Shown here: positions 1 through 10,466 of the stretch, piece after piece
Position numbering within the stretch: position 1 is the first letter of the stretch
Layout: each line of letters opens with the position of its first letter
Source: Ashinkailepas kermadecensis
Lineage: Eukaryota > Arthropoda > Thecostraca > Neolepadidae
Length of the DNA stretch: 64,000 nt
Direction of reading: 5' to 3'
Assembly (NCBI GenBank): GCA_034440615.1
Contig: JAOTOM010005147.1
Span: forward strand, 928,501-992,500
Made by a program: the position numbers and the translations under genes
The notes under the pieces: generated by a model
What the model was told of the DNA's origin: nothing
Databases searched by the model: none
What the model saw: the letters and a program-made list of their open reading frames with translations, nothing else

Positions 1-568
1 CTAGAAGATAAAAATGAAAACACAAGACATTCAGTCACAAATATGGAACACATCGCATGGGTTTGTGCTTCGGAGAGATTAACGATACGTGGCATTCCAG
101 CATTTAAAGACATGAATTCAAGTTACCGGCCTCGAAAAGCAATGAAGTGACGTGCCTTCGCAAAACTGCCTGATACATAACTCAAAGTCGTCACTCGGGG
201 CGGCCAAAGAAGTGGCCACTTCGATTCAGAGCATGCGATAACCCTGTAGTCACGGTGTTCTAAAAATCGAAGTGTTCAATGTCTCGCTTATTTCAAGGTC
301 AGGTTTGAACTAACTTGCGAAGTACTGCACTCGAAAGCGCTCAGACTCACCACATTCAGACATTCTGCGAATGGAGAACACTTCATAGTGATAGCTTAGA
401 AAACCCTGGAACAATTCTGAAAGACTTCCGGCCTCCCAGGGCTGTCAGATTCATCCCGGCCATGTCCCCGGTGCTGCGAGAATTGCCAAGCCCATCCAAC
501 GTCAGGACATTGAATTGCCCAGCCTTACATCGCGCGCATTCCACGTATCAGCATGAAACATCACCTAC
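1..568. other. Left-edge non-coding sequence, downstream intron of the SLC23-like gene
   Basis: This stretch lies 3' of the last visible SLC23-like exon on the minus strand, so it should be intron. Short open frames occur on both strands, but none resembles the next transporter segment. No repeat or RNA gene was recognised. Confidence 0.4.
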
Positions 569-695
569 AACAGGGAGACGGGCCAGTATCCGGCCATCAT
601 GTCCTCAAAGATCTTGAATAAGCCGATTCCCAGCATGCTGATGGTGACCGCAATGGTGATGGGCGAGATGAAGCGCAGCAGTAGGCCCACCGCAC
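569..695 (-). CDS. SLC23-type transporter, exon c (membrane core segment)
   Basis: This 127-nt internal exon encodes about 41 residues reading GAVGLLLRFISPITIAVTIS and then MLGIGLFKIFEDMMAGYWPV. The pattern R-F/Y-I-x-P-[IL]-T-x-x-x-T-[IV]-S-x-[IL]-G followed by an aromatic-W motif is the core signature of the SLC23 nucleobase/ascorbate transporter family, integral membrane proteins that import ascorbate or nucleobases. The acceptor is TTCCACAG at 696-703 and the likely donor is GTAGGT at 568-563. The first two bases (GT) complete a Gly codon begun by the final G of the exon at 6585-6790, so the phases agree. Ionic coupling and substrate cannot be judged from this fragment. Later exons lie beyond the left edge. 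The family call is firm; the exact 3' boundary is less so. Confidence 0.82.
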
Positions 696-1993
696 CTGTG
701 GAACACCGGTGTCCGCGCATTACCAGTATGGCACGCAATCATGGACGTTGGACGAGCGAATGCAAGAGGCTGGCTATATACATGGTGAAGATCCAGGGAG
801 GGTCGTGGAGACGGCCCAGACTCACTGGTTTGCTACCCTGCTTATGTTAATTTGCCATTTTCCGTATTCAATCGGAAAATATGTACTCAAAATATGGAAA
901 TGGAATCATCACCAATCCTGGTTTTATGAGAGATGTCTAGCCTTGGCTACATGACACATGGATACAAACACAGGGTGATATCATGTAGACAACCTTGAGC
1001 CTATGTCCTTTGGCAGCCTGTTGTGACAATCTACAGACATGGATACGGACACCAAATTTCGGCAGAAGTGTAGGCATCACTGAAAGTAGTGCAACTGATT
1101 TCGACACAGTGCAATGACATTTGAGTAGCGAGCATCATTTTGAACAGCGGAACACGATTTCCGAGATAGCTCCTCCAGTTTGGATGCCAACGTATTGAAA
1201 ATCAATCCGCTAGCCACAAATGGCTCAAGGGCATTTGTAAACTCAAGGCTGAAGATGTTCTCCGTCGATAATTAGTGCACGTACCTCACAATTGCATGCA
1301 CGATGACAAATAGTGGCGAAACAGCACAGGTGCTACGGTGTGTATCGGCTCTTTCTGTTTGACAGCTTCCCGCTCGGCTTACGCCACACAGCCGTTGATG
1401 GCAGCATTTTCTCCTACACCGCCACCGACCAGGCCTCGGAGCACGTAGGTCCCGCGACCTAACGCAGCACCACGTGACTAGCGACCTGCCGAACATCCAA
1501 GGCTGCCTATGTCCCGCGACCTAACGCAGCACCACATGACTAGCGACCTGCCGAACATCCAAGGCTGCCTATGCGGCCACGAGAAGTGCAGCCACAAAGC
1601 CATTTAAGCAGAAATTGTGAGTACCTCAGAGGGAGCGCTCTGATGGAAATGATAACATCAAAGTAAGGCAAGTGTAAATGTGAGTGAAGAAATTATGAAT
1701 TGAAATGTCTTAAAGAAAAAGGACGTATGGTTTCAAATATTCCACAACCAGGCGCATGACGTTTAAAAAAAGAACTTTTACTGGGGAGGGACAAGTTAAC
1801 AAAACAGCACATGAAATTCCTGGAAACGTCACTCTCAGTGCGTTAAAAGGGTCCTTTTTGCGGACCATTGTGCAGAGTTGCACACCTAGTTTTGTTTATG
1901 GAAAGTATGAAAAATCCTAGCTACCCATCAGATGCAAACACCCTTGTTCGTCACTATGTTTTGGGACGGGAAATTAGCCAGTTACGTGCCCGC
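696..1993. other. Intron sequence with one 62-bp tandem duplication
   Basis: This is intron between SLC23-like exons b and c. A 62-bp unit occurs twice back to back at 1450-1511 and 1512-1573 with a single G/A difference, which indicates a recent duplication. No gene was recognised elsewhere in the stretch. Confidence 0.6.
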
Positions 1994-2333
1994 TAGGGTG
2001 GTCGAAAAAACAAAAGTTTGGAAATTTGTCTTGGCATGATGTTGTTCTTGTTCCAATTGGTGATACACGTAATCGAGTGAATAATCGCTCCAATCGGAGA
2101 ATATTTAGAGGTCCCCCGAAGAAGAAGTAAACAACAAAAGACTTCAAAAAAAAGGAAAAAAGCTCACAAAGAATAAAGATGTCCGTGTCATCCCGAGTAT
2201 TGGTATATCCATACTACCTACTTTTACATACAAGGTTATACTTTGTTCAGGGTTCACTGAAGATAATGATGGTAATTTTGGATGTCATTAACTTGGTAAG
2301 GCAACTAAAAGAAAGTTGTAACATATACAATAT

Positions 2334-2339
2334 TTTTAT
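2334..2339 (-). promoter_or_regulatory. Possible polyadenylation signal of the hAT transposase
   Basis: TTTATT on the + strand (AATAAA on the minus strand) lies about 180 bp after the transposase stop and inside the transposon ends, a plausible position for a poly(A) signal. Confidence 0.4.
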
Positions 2340-2517
2340 TTAGACAACATCTTCATCTCAAGGTTAATATAAGCAAAACATTGTTGTTGTTTGATCAATA
2401 AGTACTGTTATTCATTTCCGTTTCAACACTTGTACAGTGAAAGCAACACTGGCAACTAAATAATGTAAAATTAATAATGAATGTAAATAATGAAAATAAA
2501 GGTAATACACTATCCTT

Positions 2518-4764
2518 TTACTCCATATATGCTGCTTTGGAGGTGGAAGGGTTCTCCTTCCTGTGCTTGGCCACCACTTTCAGGAGGTACTGTTGCTGGA
2601 CCTCGTCCTTGGTGATGATCGAGTTGAAGGAGGTGGCCAAGGCGAAACCTCTCTCCGCCGCGTCGTTGACTACCTTCATCTGCGAGACGTTCCTCTTCAT
2701 GTACAGGAAGGTGGCCTCAGTCTCCCATGTCTCGGGACTCTTATCCAAGAGGGTTCCCACTTCTTCCACCCGTCCAGGAAGAAGGCTATCCAGGGTCCTC
2801 CTAGTCCTGGAGGTTACGATGTCCTTCAGGTCAATGTCCGGGGAGAACCTCTTCCCGTCCAGTCGCTTGAGGCCTTTTCTCTCACGTCTGAACAGGTTCC
2901 TGACCATGGCCTCCTTCTCCTCATTGCTGATTCTCTCGTCCATGAAGGACAGAGCCACAAGGTTCTTCGAGACGTACCAAAGGTGACGACGGAAGGCTTT
3001 GAGCGCCACGTCCGCCACCCTTGGTTTGGAGATCCCTCGAGAGAGGTCTCGCATGAACAGGAGGTCGTTGAGGGGAGCTCGTTGAGGGACCATGGCCTCA
3101 TTCCACTTTGTGGCGTACAGGAGGGCCACGAAGAGGTAAATGTCCTCCATGGTCTGCAGCTCGTGAGCGGTCAGCTTTACTTGACCTCGGAAGAGGAAGA
3201 CCTTCAGAGCGTAAATTCCCTTGGCCATCCACCTGGCTTGGTGGAAGGCACCTGGGGCCCGGAACCTGTAGTCTTTCCCGAGGTCTCCTCCCAAGAACAG
3301 GTACGAGAGCCAGAGGAGTTCTTCGTAGTCCTCCCTCGGGTGAGTGCCGCTCTCCAGAGCACTCTTCAGCTCGTGGAGGGCTCGCTCCCTGTGCTCTGAG
3401 AGCTCCCCGGTCAGAAGAGCATGGAGGCTATCTTTTGCCATGGCAGAGCTCCAAGAAGACTGGTCAATTAAGCTCCAACGATCCCTAAATCGAACGAAGA
3501 GAAGGATGTTCGGTCCTCGGGAGGGTCCGTAGGAGCTCTTGAACACATCCCCCATGACGACCTCCAGCACGTGGTGTCGGCAGGCCACCCAGAGGAGCTC
3601 GCATCCAAGGCCTTCCTGGATCTTCACGCAGGCTCCTTCATACAGCCCCGTGTTTGATGCCGTCGTGTCGAACACCAAGTCCTGAACTCTGGTCTGCAAC
3701 TGAGCCTCCGAGATCGCCTTGAGGACAGCCTCTCCCTGAGCCGTGCCTGTGCTGCGGGGTATCTTGGGGACTCCCAGGAGATGTTCCCTCCCCCCCAGCC
3801 GTGACCAGGATGGCGATTCGGTCGACCTGGTCCTTGCCCGACAGGTCAGGAAGTACTTCCCGTCCCAGTGGACAAGGACAGGAATCCCATCCGGAATGTT
3901 TATCTTTTCCGACTTGGCGATGGCCTCCCGATTCCTGATTCTGTGGCGTCGGATGGTGCTGCGAGACAAAGAGAGACTCCCCAGGTCCTGTCCGGATGCC
4001 GATGCAAATGCTCCCATCGTCCCCATCGCCACCCGGTCCGAGACCTTGAACCGATCCAAGGTGGAGGTGATGTCCGCAGAGAGCAAGGCTGTGGATTTTG
4101 ATCCCTCGACTTTACTCCGTTTCGGGTGACTGGGACCGGTGAAGTCTACATCACTGTCGTCTGTTTCCCCGGCGGCGGAGGACGAATACGAGGTCAGGCA
4201 GTCAGACGGTACGACGGAGGTCTTGGCTTCCTTCTCCTTCTTCGAGCGATCCTTCCTCATCTCTTCTGCCCGCTCCCTCTTCTTCTTCCTCTCTTGGGCC
4301 TCAACTGTGACGCAGTCTAAGCCCGCCATGGACGAGGTCGCTCGGTCCTCCCGCTGGCTGTGAAGAAAGGCTTTGTCCTCCTCCACGGTCATCCGATCGA
4401 GGGCATCACTGCTCGCCACGTCGAAGAGGTCCTCCAGGTCCCCCTTGAACATTTCCTCTTTCATACGGGCGGTCTCAGATGCCCGTTTCCGATGTTTTTG
4501 GAGGGACCCGTACTTGGCCACCAGGCAGAGGAGCTTCTCCTTGGCAGTTCGGAGAGCGGAGGTCGGGATCCCGGCCCTCCCCCAGATCAAGAGGACTGCC
4601 TCTATCACCTCCTTGGCGGCCACGGGTTTGGTCTTCTTCTCGATTCCATGATGGAAGTAAAACTTGCGGAGCACCTGCCCTTTAGAGGGCAGCCTGGCAC
4701 GTGTTAGCTCACATTCAGGGTGCCCAATAAGCCACCATGCGCGCTCCCTAGTAGAAGTCACCAT
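2518..4764 (-). CDS. hAT-type transposase, intact 748-aa frame
   Basis: This is the putative cut-and-paste transposase of the surrounding hAT element. The frame stays open upstream to an ATG at 5025, but that codon lies outside the element. The better start is the ATG at 4764, four bases after a strong splice acceptor. Numbering from there: a Lys/Glu/Arg-rich low-complexity segment (about 155-185); candidate catalytic Asp in HWDGK (about 301); Asp in VFDTTASNTG (about 366), which is like the hAT D-x-x-x-S-N block; a CxxH pair in ACRHH (about 395-398); the hAT-typical RW pair in QARWM (about 511-512); and Glu in NDAAERG (about 704) as the probable third acidic residue. No stops or frameshifts interrupt 748 codons. 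The assignment rests on these motifs together with the TIRs and 8-bp TSD. An N-terminal zinc finger was not identified and could lie in an upstream exon. Confidence 0.75.
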   Translation of the reverse strand: MVTSTRERAWWLIGHPECELTRARLPSKGQVLRKFYFHHGIEKKTKPVAAKEVIEAVLLIWGRAGIPTSALRTAKEKLLCLVAKYGSLQKHRKRASETARMKEEMFKGDLEDLFDVASSDALDRMTVEEDKAFLHSQREDRATSSMAGLDCVTVEAQERKKKRERAEEMRKDRSKKEKEAKTSVVPSDCLTSYSSSAAGETDDSDVDFTGPSHPKRSKVEGSKSTALLSADITSTLDRFKVSDRVAMGTMGAFASASGQDLGSLSLSRSTIRRHRIRNREAIAKSEKINIPDGIPVLVHWDGKYFLTCRARTRSTESPSWSRLGGREHLLGVPKIPRSTGTAQGEAVLKAISEAQLQTRVQDLVFDTTASNTGLYEGACVKIQEGLGCELLWVACRHHVLEVVMGDVFKSSYGPSRGPNILLFVRFRDRWSLIDQSSWSSAMAKDSLHALLTGELSEHRERALHELKSALESGTHPREDYEELLWLSYLFLGGDLGKDYRFRAPGAFHQARWMAKGIYALKVFLFRGQVKLTAHELQTMEDIYLFVALLYATKWNEAMVPQRAPLNDLLFMRDLSRGISKPRVADVALKAFRRHLWYVSKNLVALSFMDERISNEEKEAMVRNLFRRERKGLKRLDGKRFSPDIDLKDIVTSRTRRTLDSLLPGRVEEVGTLLDKSPETWETEATFLYMKRNVSQMKVVNDAAERGFALATSFNSIITKDEVQQQYLLKVVAKHRKENPSTSKAAYME

Positions 4765-4768
4765 GCAC

Positions 4769-4782
4769 CTGTGGGAAAAAAA
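4769..4782 (-). promoter_or_regulatory. 3' splice acceptor of the hAT transposase
   Basis: On the minus strand a T-run followed by CCCACAG ends four bases before the ATG at 4764. This implies a 5' exon between here and the element tip at 4928, and explains why the open frame upstream of residue 88 of the long ORF is probably intronic read-through. Confidence 0.6.
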
Positions 4783-4928
4783 GTAGACTTTAGGGGGGAG
4801 TTGCAAACATAGTCCGATCGGCACGAAATTTTGCATGGACATGTCTAACAGGAAGTGAAACAAGATCGACATCATGCCCGCAACATTACACAACATTTTT
4901 ATTTTCACTATGTTTTTGGACCACCCTA

Positions 4929-6584
4929 GCGCCCACCCATCATCGGAATTTTCCAGTCTTATCAAAATTTCATCTGGTGTCTTCGCCTGTGTTTTGCGGT
5001 TTCTATGTGGTGCTTTTACATGCACCTTACAGTTTCTATGTTGTGTTTTTTGGTGTTCTCATCAGCACTAATGTTAAATTTCTCAGAGCTAAGTGTTTCT
5101 CAGCCAGTGTTGTGCCTAGGATGTAATTCCCCTGGGGTGGAGGGGACCACCTACCCAATAGTTAAAAGGTTACTGGATGGCATGTTTTCAAAGATGCGAC
5201 TTTTATGTTGTACTTTAAAGAAGTAGTGACAACATAATTTTCCTATTGGGGGGGGGGCAACCTTCCACTATTACTTCTAAGTTACCGGATTCTTCCTTAC
5301 CCACTTCCTTACTGTTCAAAGGGTTTTTCTTGTGTCCCTTGATAAGACTTCTCGCACAGCTTAAATTGCACGTGCAGTCAAAATGTAAAAGTTTACAATT
5401 TTACGCATTCCAATCCATGACGTTCGGCCACCAGCACACCAAAGTGCACACCCACCTTGCGCCTTGGACACATTCGACACACTTCATGCGATCCTGCCGT
5501 TTCTGCTAGACCCTCTGCGTTTTGCTAATTGTTGGCATATCGTGGTACGGTGCCAAATTTGATGTCTTGCAGTGCATCGTATGAGGTTCGCTGGGAAAAT
5601 TCGACGAATTCAATCGGAACATTATCTTTCTTCTTGTCAAAACTTCTAGTGCAAAGGAAATCCAAGCACCACAGTGAGCCTTGATGTTCCTCACCTTTTT
5701 GTTTGTATTCTTCCAGATTGGCTACCGACCAAGCCTCTGCACTGGTTCAGTGCTCTTCTTAGCGGTAATTGTATTTTTCGTCTAGAGACGTGCCTTAGGG
5801 TATCAGCGAATTTTTAAAAAGGTTCCACCACGGTTTTAAAACATGGAGGCTTTTCTACGACCTTGTTGCTTCTGTGAACCCATGGTGTTTTGAGCAGCGG
5901 GTTCGTTTTCGAAAATATGCTTAGTTAGTGCCCATCGTTAAAAAAAATGTGTGCTTTTTTCCCTCATCAGCCTGTTTTTCAGGCCATTATGCTACACTTA
6001 CAGCCCCGATATGCTTCGTGGCCCCGGCGCGTTTTGAGAGCATCTGGCGATGTTTTTGAGTCCGCCACGAATTTCGCGCCATGTGCGATTGTTTTCGGGC
6101 CTCTGAGCGATTTTCAGGTACCTATGACACGATTTTTGGGCTTCAGAGCAAATTTCCTAGCCCGGATAGACATTACGAGGTATCTGCTGCGCCTGGCTAT
6201 CTCCACTCTACACCAAGCACACATAGCTGATCATGCCCTGAGCTAACAGTTCGTGCTAGCAAATTTCAATTGGTAATGGTAAACGGTGAACGAATGCTGT
6301 AGAAGTAGACGGAACACCAAAACAATGTAAGGCATGCATTGGTCATTAAGCGACACTATCAACCACATTATATAGGACTGGTGACATTCTTGGTGATTCT
6401 ATATTGAGGTTCCATGATGACTTTACGAGTACCGCTCCATTGCTGCTTCATCATGTCATAACACCACTTACCCAAGTCACCTTGAACAGGCTTGTACCAT
6501 TCTTCGAATCAGATAAACCGAGAAAACTAGGGAAGGAACGGCTGCGGTGGAAGATAGAAACGGAGGGCTGCTGCATGGACGAAC
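4929..6584. other. Intron sequence, nothing recognised
   Basis: This is the remainder of the 5.9-kb intron between SLC23-like exons b and c. It includes a T-rich stretch and a G-run near 5249-5258. No coding segment or defined repeat could be supported. Confidence 0.5.
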
Positions 6585-6790
6585 CTGTGAGCCCCAACAG
6601 TATCTGCACCACTGACGCAACCATGAGGGCACCCATCACTTCGCACAAACGCGGCTCCCACATCTGGCGACGCTCTTCTGGCGTCATCAGTGATGTCACA
6701 TTGCTGGGTGGGCACTGCCACTGTGGCATCTGCATCACGGCTTGCGTTGACGATAAGTAGATCCAGCTGGGGCCCTGCACGATGGGCAAC
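6585..6790 (-). CDS. SLC23-type transporter, exon b
   Basis: This 206-nt exon encodes LPIVQGPSWIYLSSTQAVMQ, MPQWQCPPSNVTSLMTPEER and RQMWEPRLCEVMGALMVASV, then VQILLGLTG. The order RLP-x-x-Q (start of a membrane core helix), a hydrophilic loop with WxCPP and a possible glycosylation site NVT, then W-x-P-R-x-x-E-V-x-G-A-[IL]-M-V-[AS]-S is that of animal SLC23 ascorbate/nucleobase transporters. The acceptor is GTCTGCAG ending at 6791. Its first G joins AG from the exon at 16778-16935 to make the Arg of GIR-LP. The donor CACAG/GTTCGT at 6585/6584 is weak but leaves the phase required by the exon at 569-695. The open frame runs 13 codons past the donor into the intron and should not be taken as protein. 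Confidence 0.88.
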
Positions 6791-6812
6791 CTGCAGACGA
6801 GATCAGTGGTGA

Positions 6813-7120
6813 GGCCGGTGGACAGAACAGCCGGTGGACAGAACAACCGGTGGACAGAACAGTCGGTGGACAGATCGGACGGTGGACAGAACAGGCCGGT
6901 GGCCATATCAGCCGGTGGACAGATCACCCGGTGGACAGAATAGCCAGTGGACAGAATAGCCAGTGAACAGAACAGGCCGGTGCACAGATCAGCCGTGGAC
7001 AGATCAGCCGGTGGACAGAACAGCCGATGGACAGAACAGCCGGTGGACAGGACAGCCGGTGGACAGAACAGCCGCTGGACAGAACAGACGGTGGACAGAT
7101 CAGCCGGTGGACAGAACAGG
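6813..7120. repeat. Minisatellite of about 15-16 bp next to the SLC23 exon b acceptor
   Basis: This tandem array of GGTGGACAGAACAGCC variants begins about 20 bp upstream (in gene sense) of the exon b splice acceptor. On the sense strand it reads as CTGTTCTGTCCACCGG repeats. Apparent ORFs across it are repeat read-through, not genes. Confidence 0.85.
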
Positions 7121-8390
7121 CGACTCGATAACTCAGTCGGTAGGGAACTCTCAGTTCTGATCGCAGCCTGTCGGCTCCAGTCCCACGACCGCTGAGACTA
7201 TCGAGACCTCCCGCAGACTATCGGAGCGAGAGGTTCGACGGGAGGACGGACAGCCTAGTGGATCTACTCCCGCCTCACGGTGAATACCAGTCGATGAAGC
7301 TCTGCACAACTACGTATCAGAGAAATACATGTCGTTGACGCTTCGGCTTGTTTTATGCCAATCGATTTGCTCGATCTCATTTGACACCTAATTTGAAACG
7401 TCATCACTACGCAGGGGCACGCACACAAATATTTCGGAGGTGCTAATGTACAAAGTTGTGCTGAAGAAATACGTCGGAGGGATGGGCATGCCCATCGCAA
7501 AATCAACACGTATGTACATAAAGCTCAATGATAATGCCAATCTAAACAATCAAACAACAACTAGGACTGAAGTCCGAAGGCGTGCGATTTTCATGCTGAT
7601 TCCCCGTGGCTCACGCAGATTATCACTTTTATTGGCTCTCTTATGTCTTGCTTCCACTTACCATATTGCGGGAATATTCAACTGGACCGCAAAGTGCTTG
7701 GGGGTGGGGTGGGGGCACATAGCGCCCATCCCTCTCAAATCTATAAAACTAACGGGCCGATTTTCTAGCGGAAAAAACTGGCTGTCGAAATCATTTGTTG
7801 TACTTCATACTTATGTTGTTTTTTTTGAATGGGTGGATACAGAAGCAAAAATGTGGAAAAGTGCGAAATTTTCCAGTCCCCACTGCTTCCATATTTCGTA
7901 ACTCCTTTTGTAATGTCTTAGGTCCTTCGACAGCCAATGAAGCGATCTTTCTGCTGAAATGAAGCAATTTAATGCTCAAACATGACAGACGGGTACGGGT
8001 CGTGAACATTTTGGGAATTATCTCAGGATGTATGGTGTACCTGAGCGTTTAATTCGTAGTTGCTTGTACAATGTGCTCCGCCGATTGTGTGGAAGTCGGC
8101 CGCACAAATGATGGCTATGGAGCAGTTCTGCTGAATGCAGATGCAGGCGGAAGACAATATATGCTCAAATTCCGCCGCCATAGTGTCCAGATATAACCAA
8201 ACAAACATAAAAAGTTTAAATAACACGAAGTGTAGCTGTCCTATAAATAATATGTAATAACTAAGATGCGATAACGATGTGGACCATGAAGAAAATAATT
8301 GTCACTCTACCAGTAAGGATAGCGCAACGATGTACAAACATAACGTGTGTTGATTGTTGCGGTGGCAGCACGCGAACCCTGAACAAAAAT
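7121..8390. other. Intron sequence, nothing recognised
   Basis: This is part of the 10-kb intron between SLC23-like exons a and b. No coding segment, RNA gene or repeat family could be supported. Confidence 0.5.
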
Positions 8391-8433
8391 AGTACCACTT
8401 TGCAAACTAATGCTTAGGTATATCCCTATGTAC

Positions 8434-8500
<67 letters not shown>

Positions 8501-8572
8501 GATATATATATATATATATATATGTGTGTGTACATACGGATATACCTAAGCATTAGTTTGCAAAGTGGTACT
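8391..8572. repeat. Inverted repeat with 44-bp arms around an (AT)n loop
   Basis: Positions 8391-8434 and 8529-8572 are reverse complements with about one mismatch. The 94-bp space between them is almost pure AT repeat. Part of the arm (AGGTATATCCCTATGTACAT) then occurs a third time in direct orientation at 8581-8600. Confidence 0.85.
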
Positions 8573-8593
8573 TTTTTATTAGGTATATCCCTA

Positions 8594-8672
<79 letters not shown>

Positions 8673-8702
8673 GTATATATATATGCATATATATACACCT
8701 AC

Positions 8703-8733
<31 letters not shown>

Positions 8734-8799
8734 CATAGATATATAGATAGATAGATAGATTGATATATAGATAGATTGATATATAGATAGGCAGATAGA

Positions 8800-8855
<56 letters not shown>

Positions 8856-8868
8856 TAGACAGATAGAT
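8436..8868. repeat. Compound microsatellite (AT)n / (GATA)n / (GACA)n
   Basis: A long AT dinucleotide run grades into GATA tetranucleotides from about 8703 and GACA tetranucleotides at about 8817-8852. It abuts the left limit of the TIR element copy at 8866 and may have replaced that element's left end. ORFs reading Tyr-Ile repeats here are spurious. Confidence 0.95.
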
Positions 8869-10466
8869 TAATGCTATATTCTGGTTTCTAGACGAGGTGC
8901 AAGTAATTTCCAATGGTCCAATTTGAACAACATTGAAACAAGCTCTCTTATGATGTGTAGTTTGTTATATTATCAAATCATTTCACCTCGTCACTTTGCC
9001 CTTAAAGTGAAATTGGAGCAATTGGCCACTCAACGTCTTGTGATGAAAACGTGTTATACATCTTCTGTGTAACGTGCTGACAATTTCCAATGCTCTTAAC
9101 TAAACGAAAATCGAACGTGCTACATTTTTATATAATCTTGAATAACTTCCATGAAGGTTTAGCCCTGTCACTTTTGCACCCAATTCCAGAATTTGTGTCC
9201 CAAATTATCACATTGTATCACTTTATATTGTATATCAGATGTTCTACATTACCGAATTAATTTCCAATGGTCTTAAATGAACCGGCATAAAATCCGCCGC
9301 AATCTGATGCCATATTTGAGTACTTTTATAGATATCTAACCCTGTCATATTTGCACTCAATTCCAGGATTTGTGTCTCAAATTATCACATTGTATTACTT
9401 TTAATTGTATGTTCGATGTTCTACATTACTTAATTAGTTGGCAATGGTCTTAAATAAACCGGCATAAAATCCACTGCCTTCTGATGTCATACTCGACTAC
9501 TTTTATACATATCTAACCCTGTAATTTTTGCACTCAATTCCAGGATTTGTGTCTCAAGTTATCACATTGTATTACTTTTAAATGTATATCCGATGTTCTA
9601 CATTAGCGAATTAATTTCCAATGGTCTCAAATAAACCGGCATAAAATCAGCTGCCTTCTGATTCTATACTCGAATACTTTTATAGATATCTAACCCTGTC
9701 ACTTTTTACGTTTTGACATGAAGCTTCGCGACATTATTGCCGTTCCGGCATGGCTCGGTGCATGTCAAGCGCCGACGGTTGCTGCCTAGAGGATCCGTAG
9801 GACCACCGAGCAGTCGCACGACAAAAAGGAAAGTTTCACCCCACAACAATAATAAGCAACATCGGCTCTGCCACGCCAAAATGGTGTAGGATAATTTCAC
9901 GGTTGTATATGCATTCCTTCCCTTCAACGCCCACAAGCGTAATATTCTTAAACAATTTCGTGAAAATATGTCAGCCTCAACACTAATGGTGGCGGAACTT
10001 ATGCCAGGCACATCGTCTATCCTTTCAAATATGAAAATCTGCCTGTAACTTTGGCGTTGGGGCCCATTAACATTCAGGGAATCGGAATCCCGCGCCACGC
10101 CATATTATGAATGGCGGCCGGTCGGGGACGGGCCGGGAGCCGCCCGAGACCGGCCGTCTATGGTTGAAAATAGATCCAGAAGGAAATACGGAAAGTAACA
10201 ATATGCGCAATATGTCACTGTAAGTGGCAATAAAATTGACGTCTGAAGGCAAGCTAACTTTCAGAAATACACTTCGCATCATATTTTATGGAGACAATCT
10301 CATAAATTGTAACTATATTCTTCGCGCACACACTAGTGAGCATCCGGGCGGGCTTGTCGCGTGCGCATGTTTAAGAGTACTTGGATGGCATCAGGAACCT
10401 ACATGTTTTCTTTCTTTACTGGAGATCCCCCGATGTCCGCATTAACATTGCGTCTGACGCCTAACG
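8866..10466 (+). mobile_element. Satellite-bearing TIR element, copy 1 (left end missing)
   Basis: This segment is homologous along its whole length to 52533-54092, starting at ATTAATGCTATATTCTGG and ending at the shared tip CGCCTAACG. Beyond that tip the two copies diverge at once, which fixes the right boundary. Its left terminus, present in the other copy, is absent and replaced by microsatellite. No transposase is encoded, so it looks non-autonomous. It contains three tandem units of about 177 bp. It lies in the long intron of the SLC23-like gene. Confidence 0.72.
9161..9700. repeat. About 3 x 177-bp tandem repeats inside the TIR element
   Basis: Units begin at about 9161, 9338 and 9516, each with an AACCCTGTCA-like start, a TTCCAG[AG]ATTTGTGTC block and a CATAAAATC block, and a partial fourth start lies near 9691. 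The period is about 176-178 bp. The same arrangement recurs in the second copy at about 52818, 52992, 53170 and 53346. Confidence 0.8.

Larger units (their letters stand above)
1994..4928 (-). mobile_element. hAT-superfamily DNA transposon, apparently complete
   Basis: The left end reads TAGGGTGGTCGAAAAA and the right end, read inward on the opposite strand, TAGGGTGGTCCAAAAA. A further inverted match, CATGATGT[TC]G[TA]TCTTGTT, lies about 40-60 bp inside each end. The tips fit the hAT terminal consensus YARNG. The flanking octamers GTGCCCGC (1986-1993) and GCGCCCAC (4929-4936) agree at 6 of 8 positions, as expected for an ageing hAT 8-bp target duplication. The element carries one long transposase frame on the minus strand and sits in an intron of the SLC23-like gene in the same orientation. 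The 2.9-kb length is ordinary for an autonomous hAT element. Confidence 0.78.

Noticed and set aside
2477..3532. Plus-strand frames of 126-278 aa opposite the hAT transposase
   Set aside because: They are antisense shadows; the minus strand has the catalytic motifs, splice acceptor and poly(A) signal.
5101..5260. hAT-like tip CAGTGTTGTGCCTAGG near 5104
   Set aside because: No inverted partner or 8-bp duplication was found; probably chance or an undetectable remnant.
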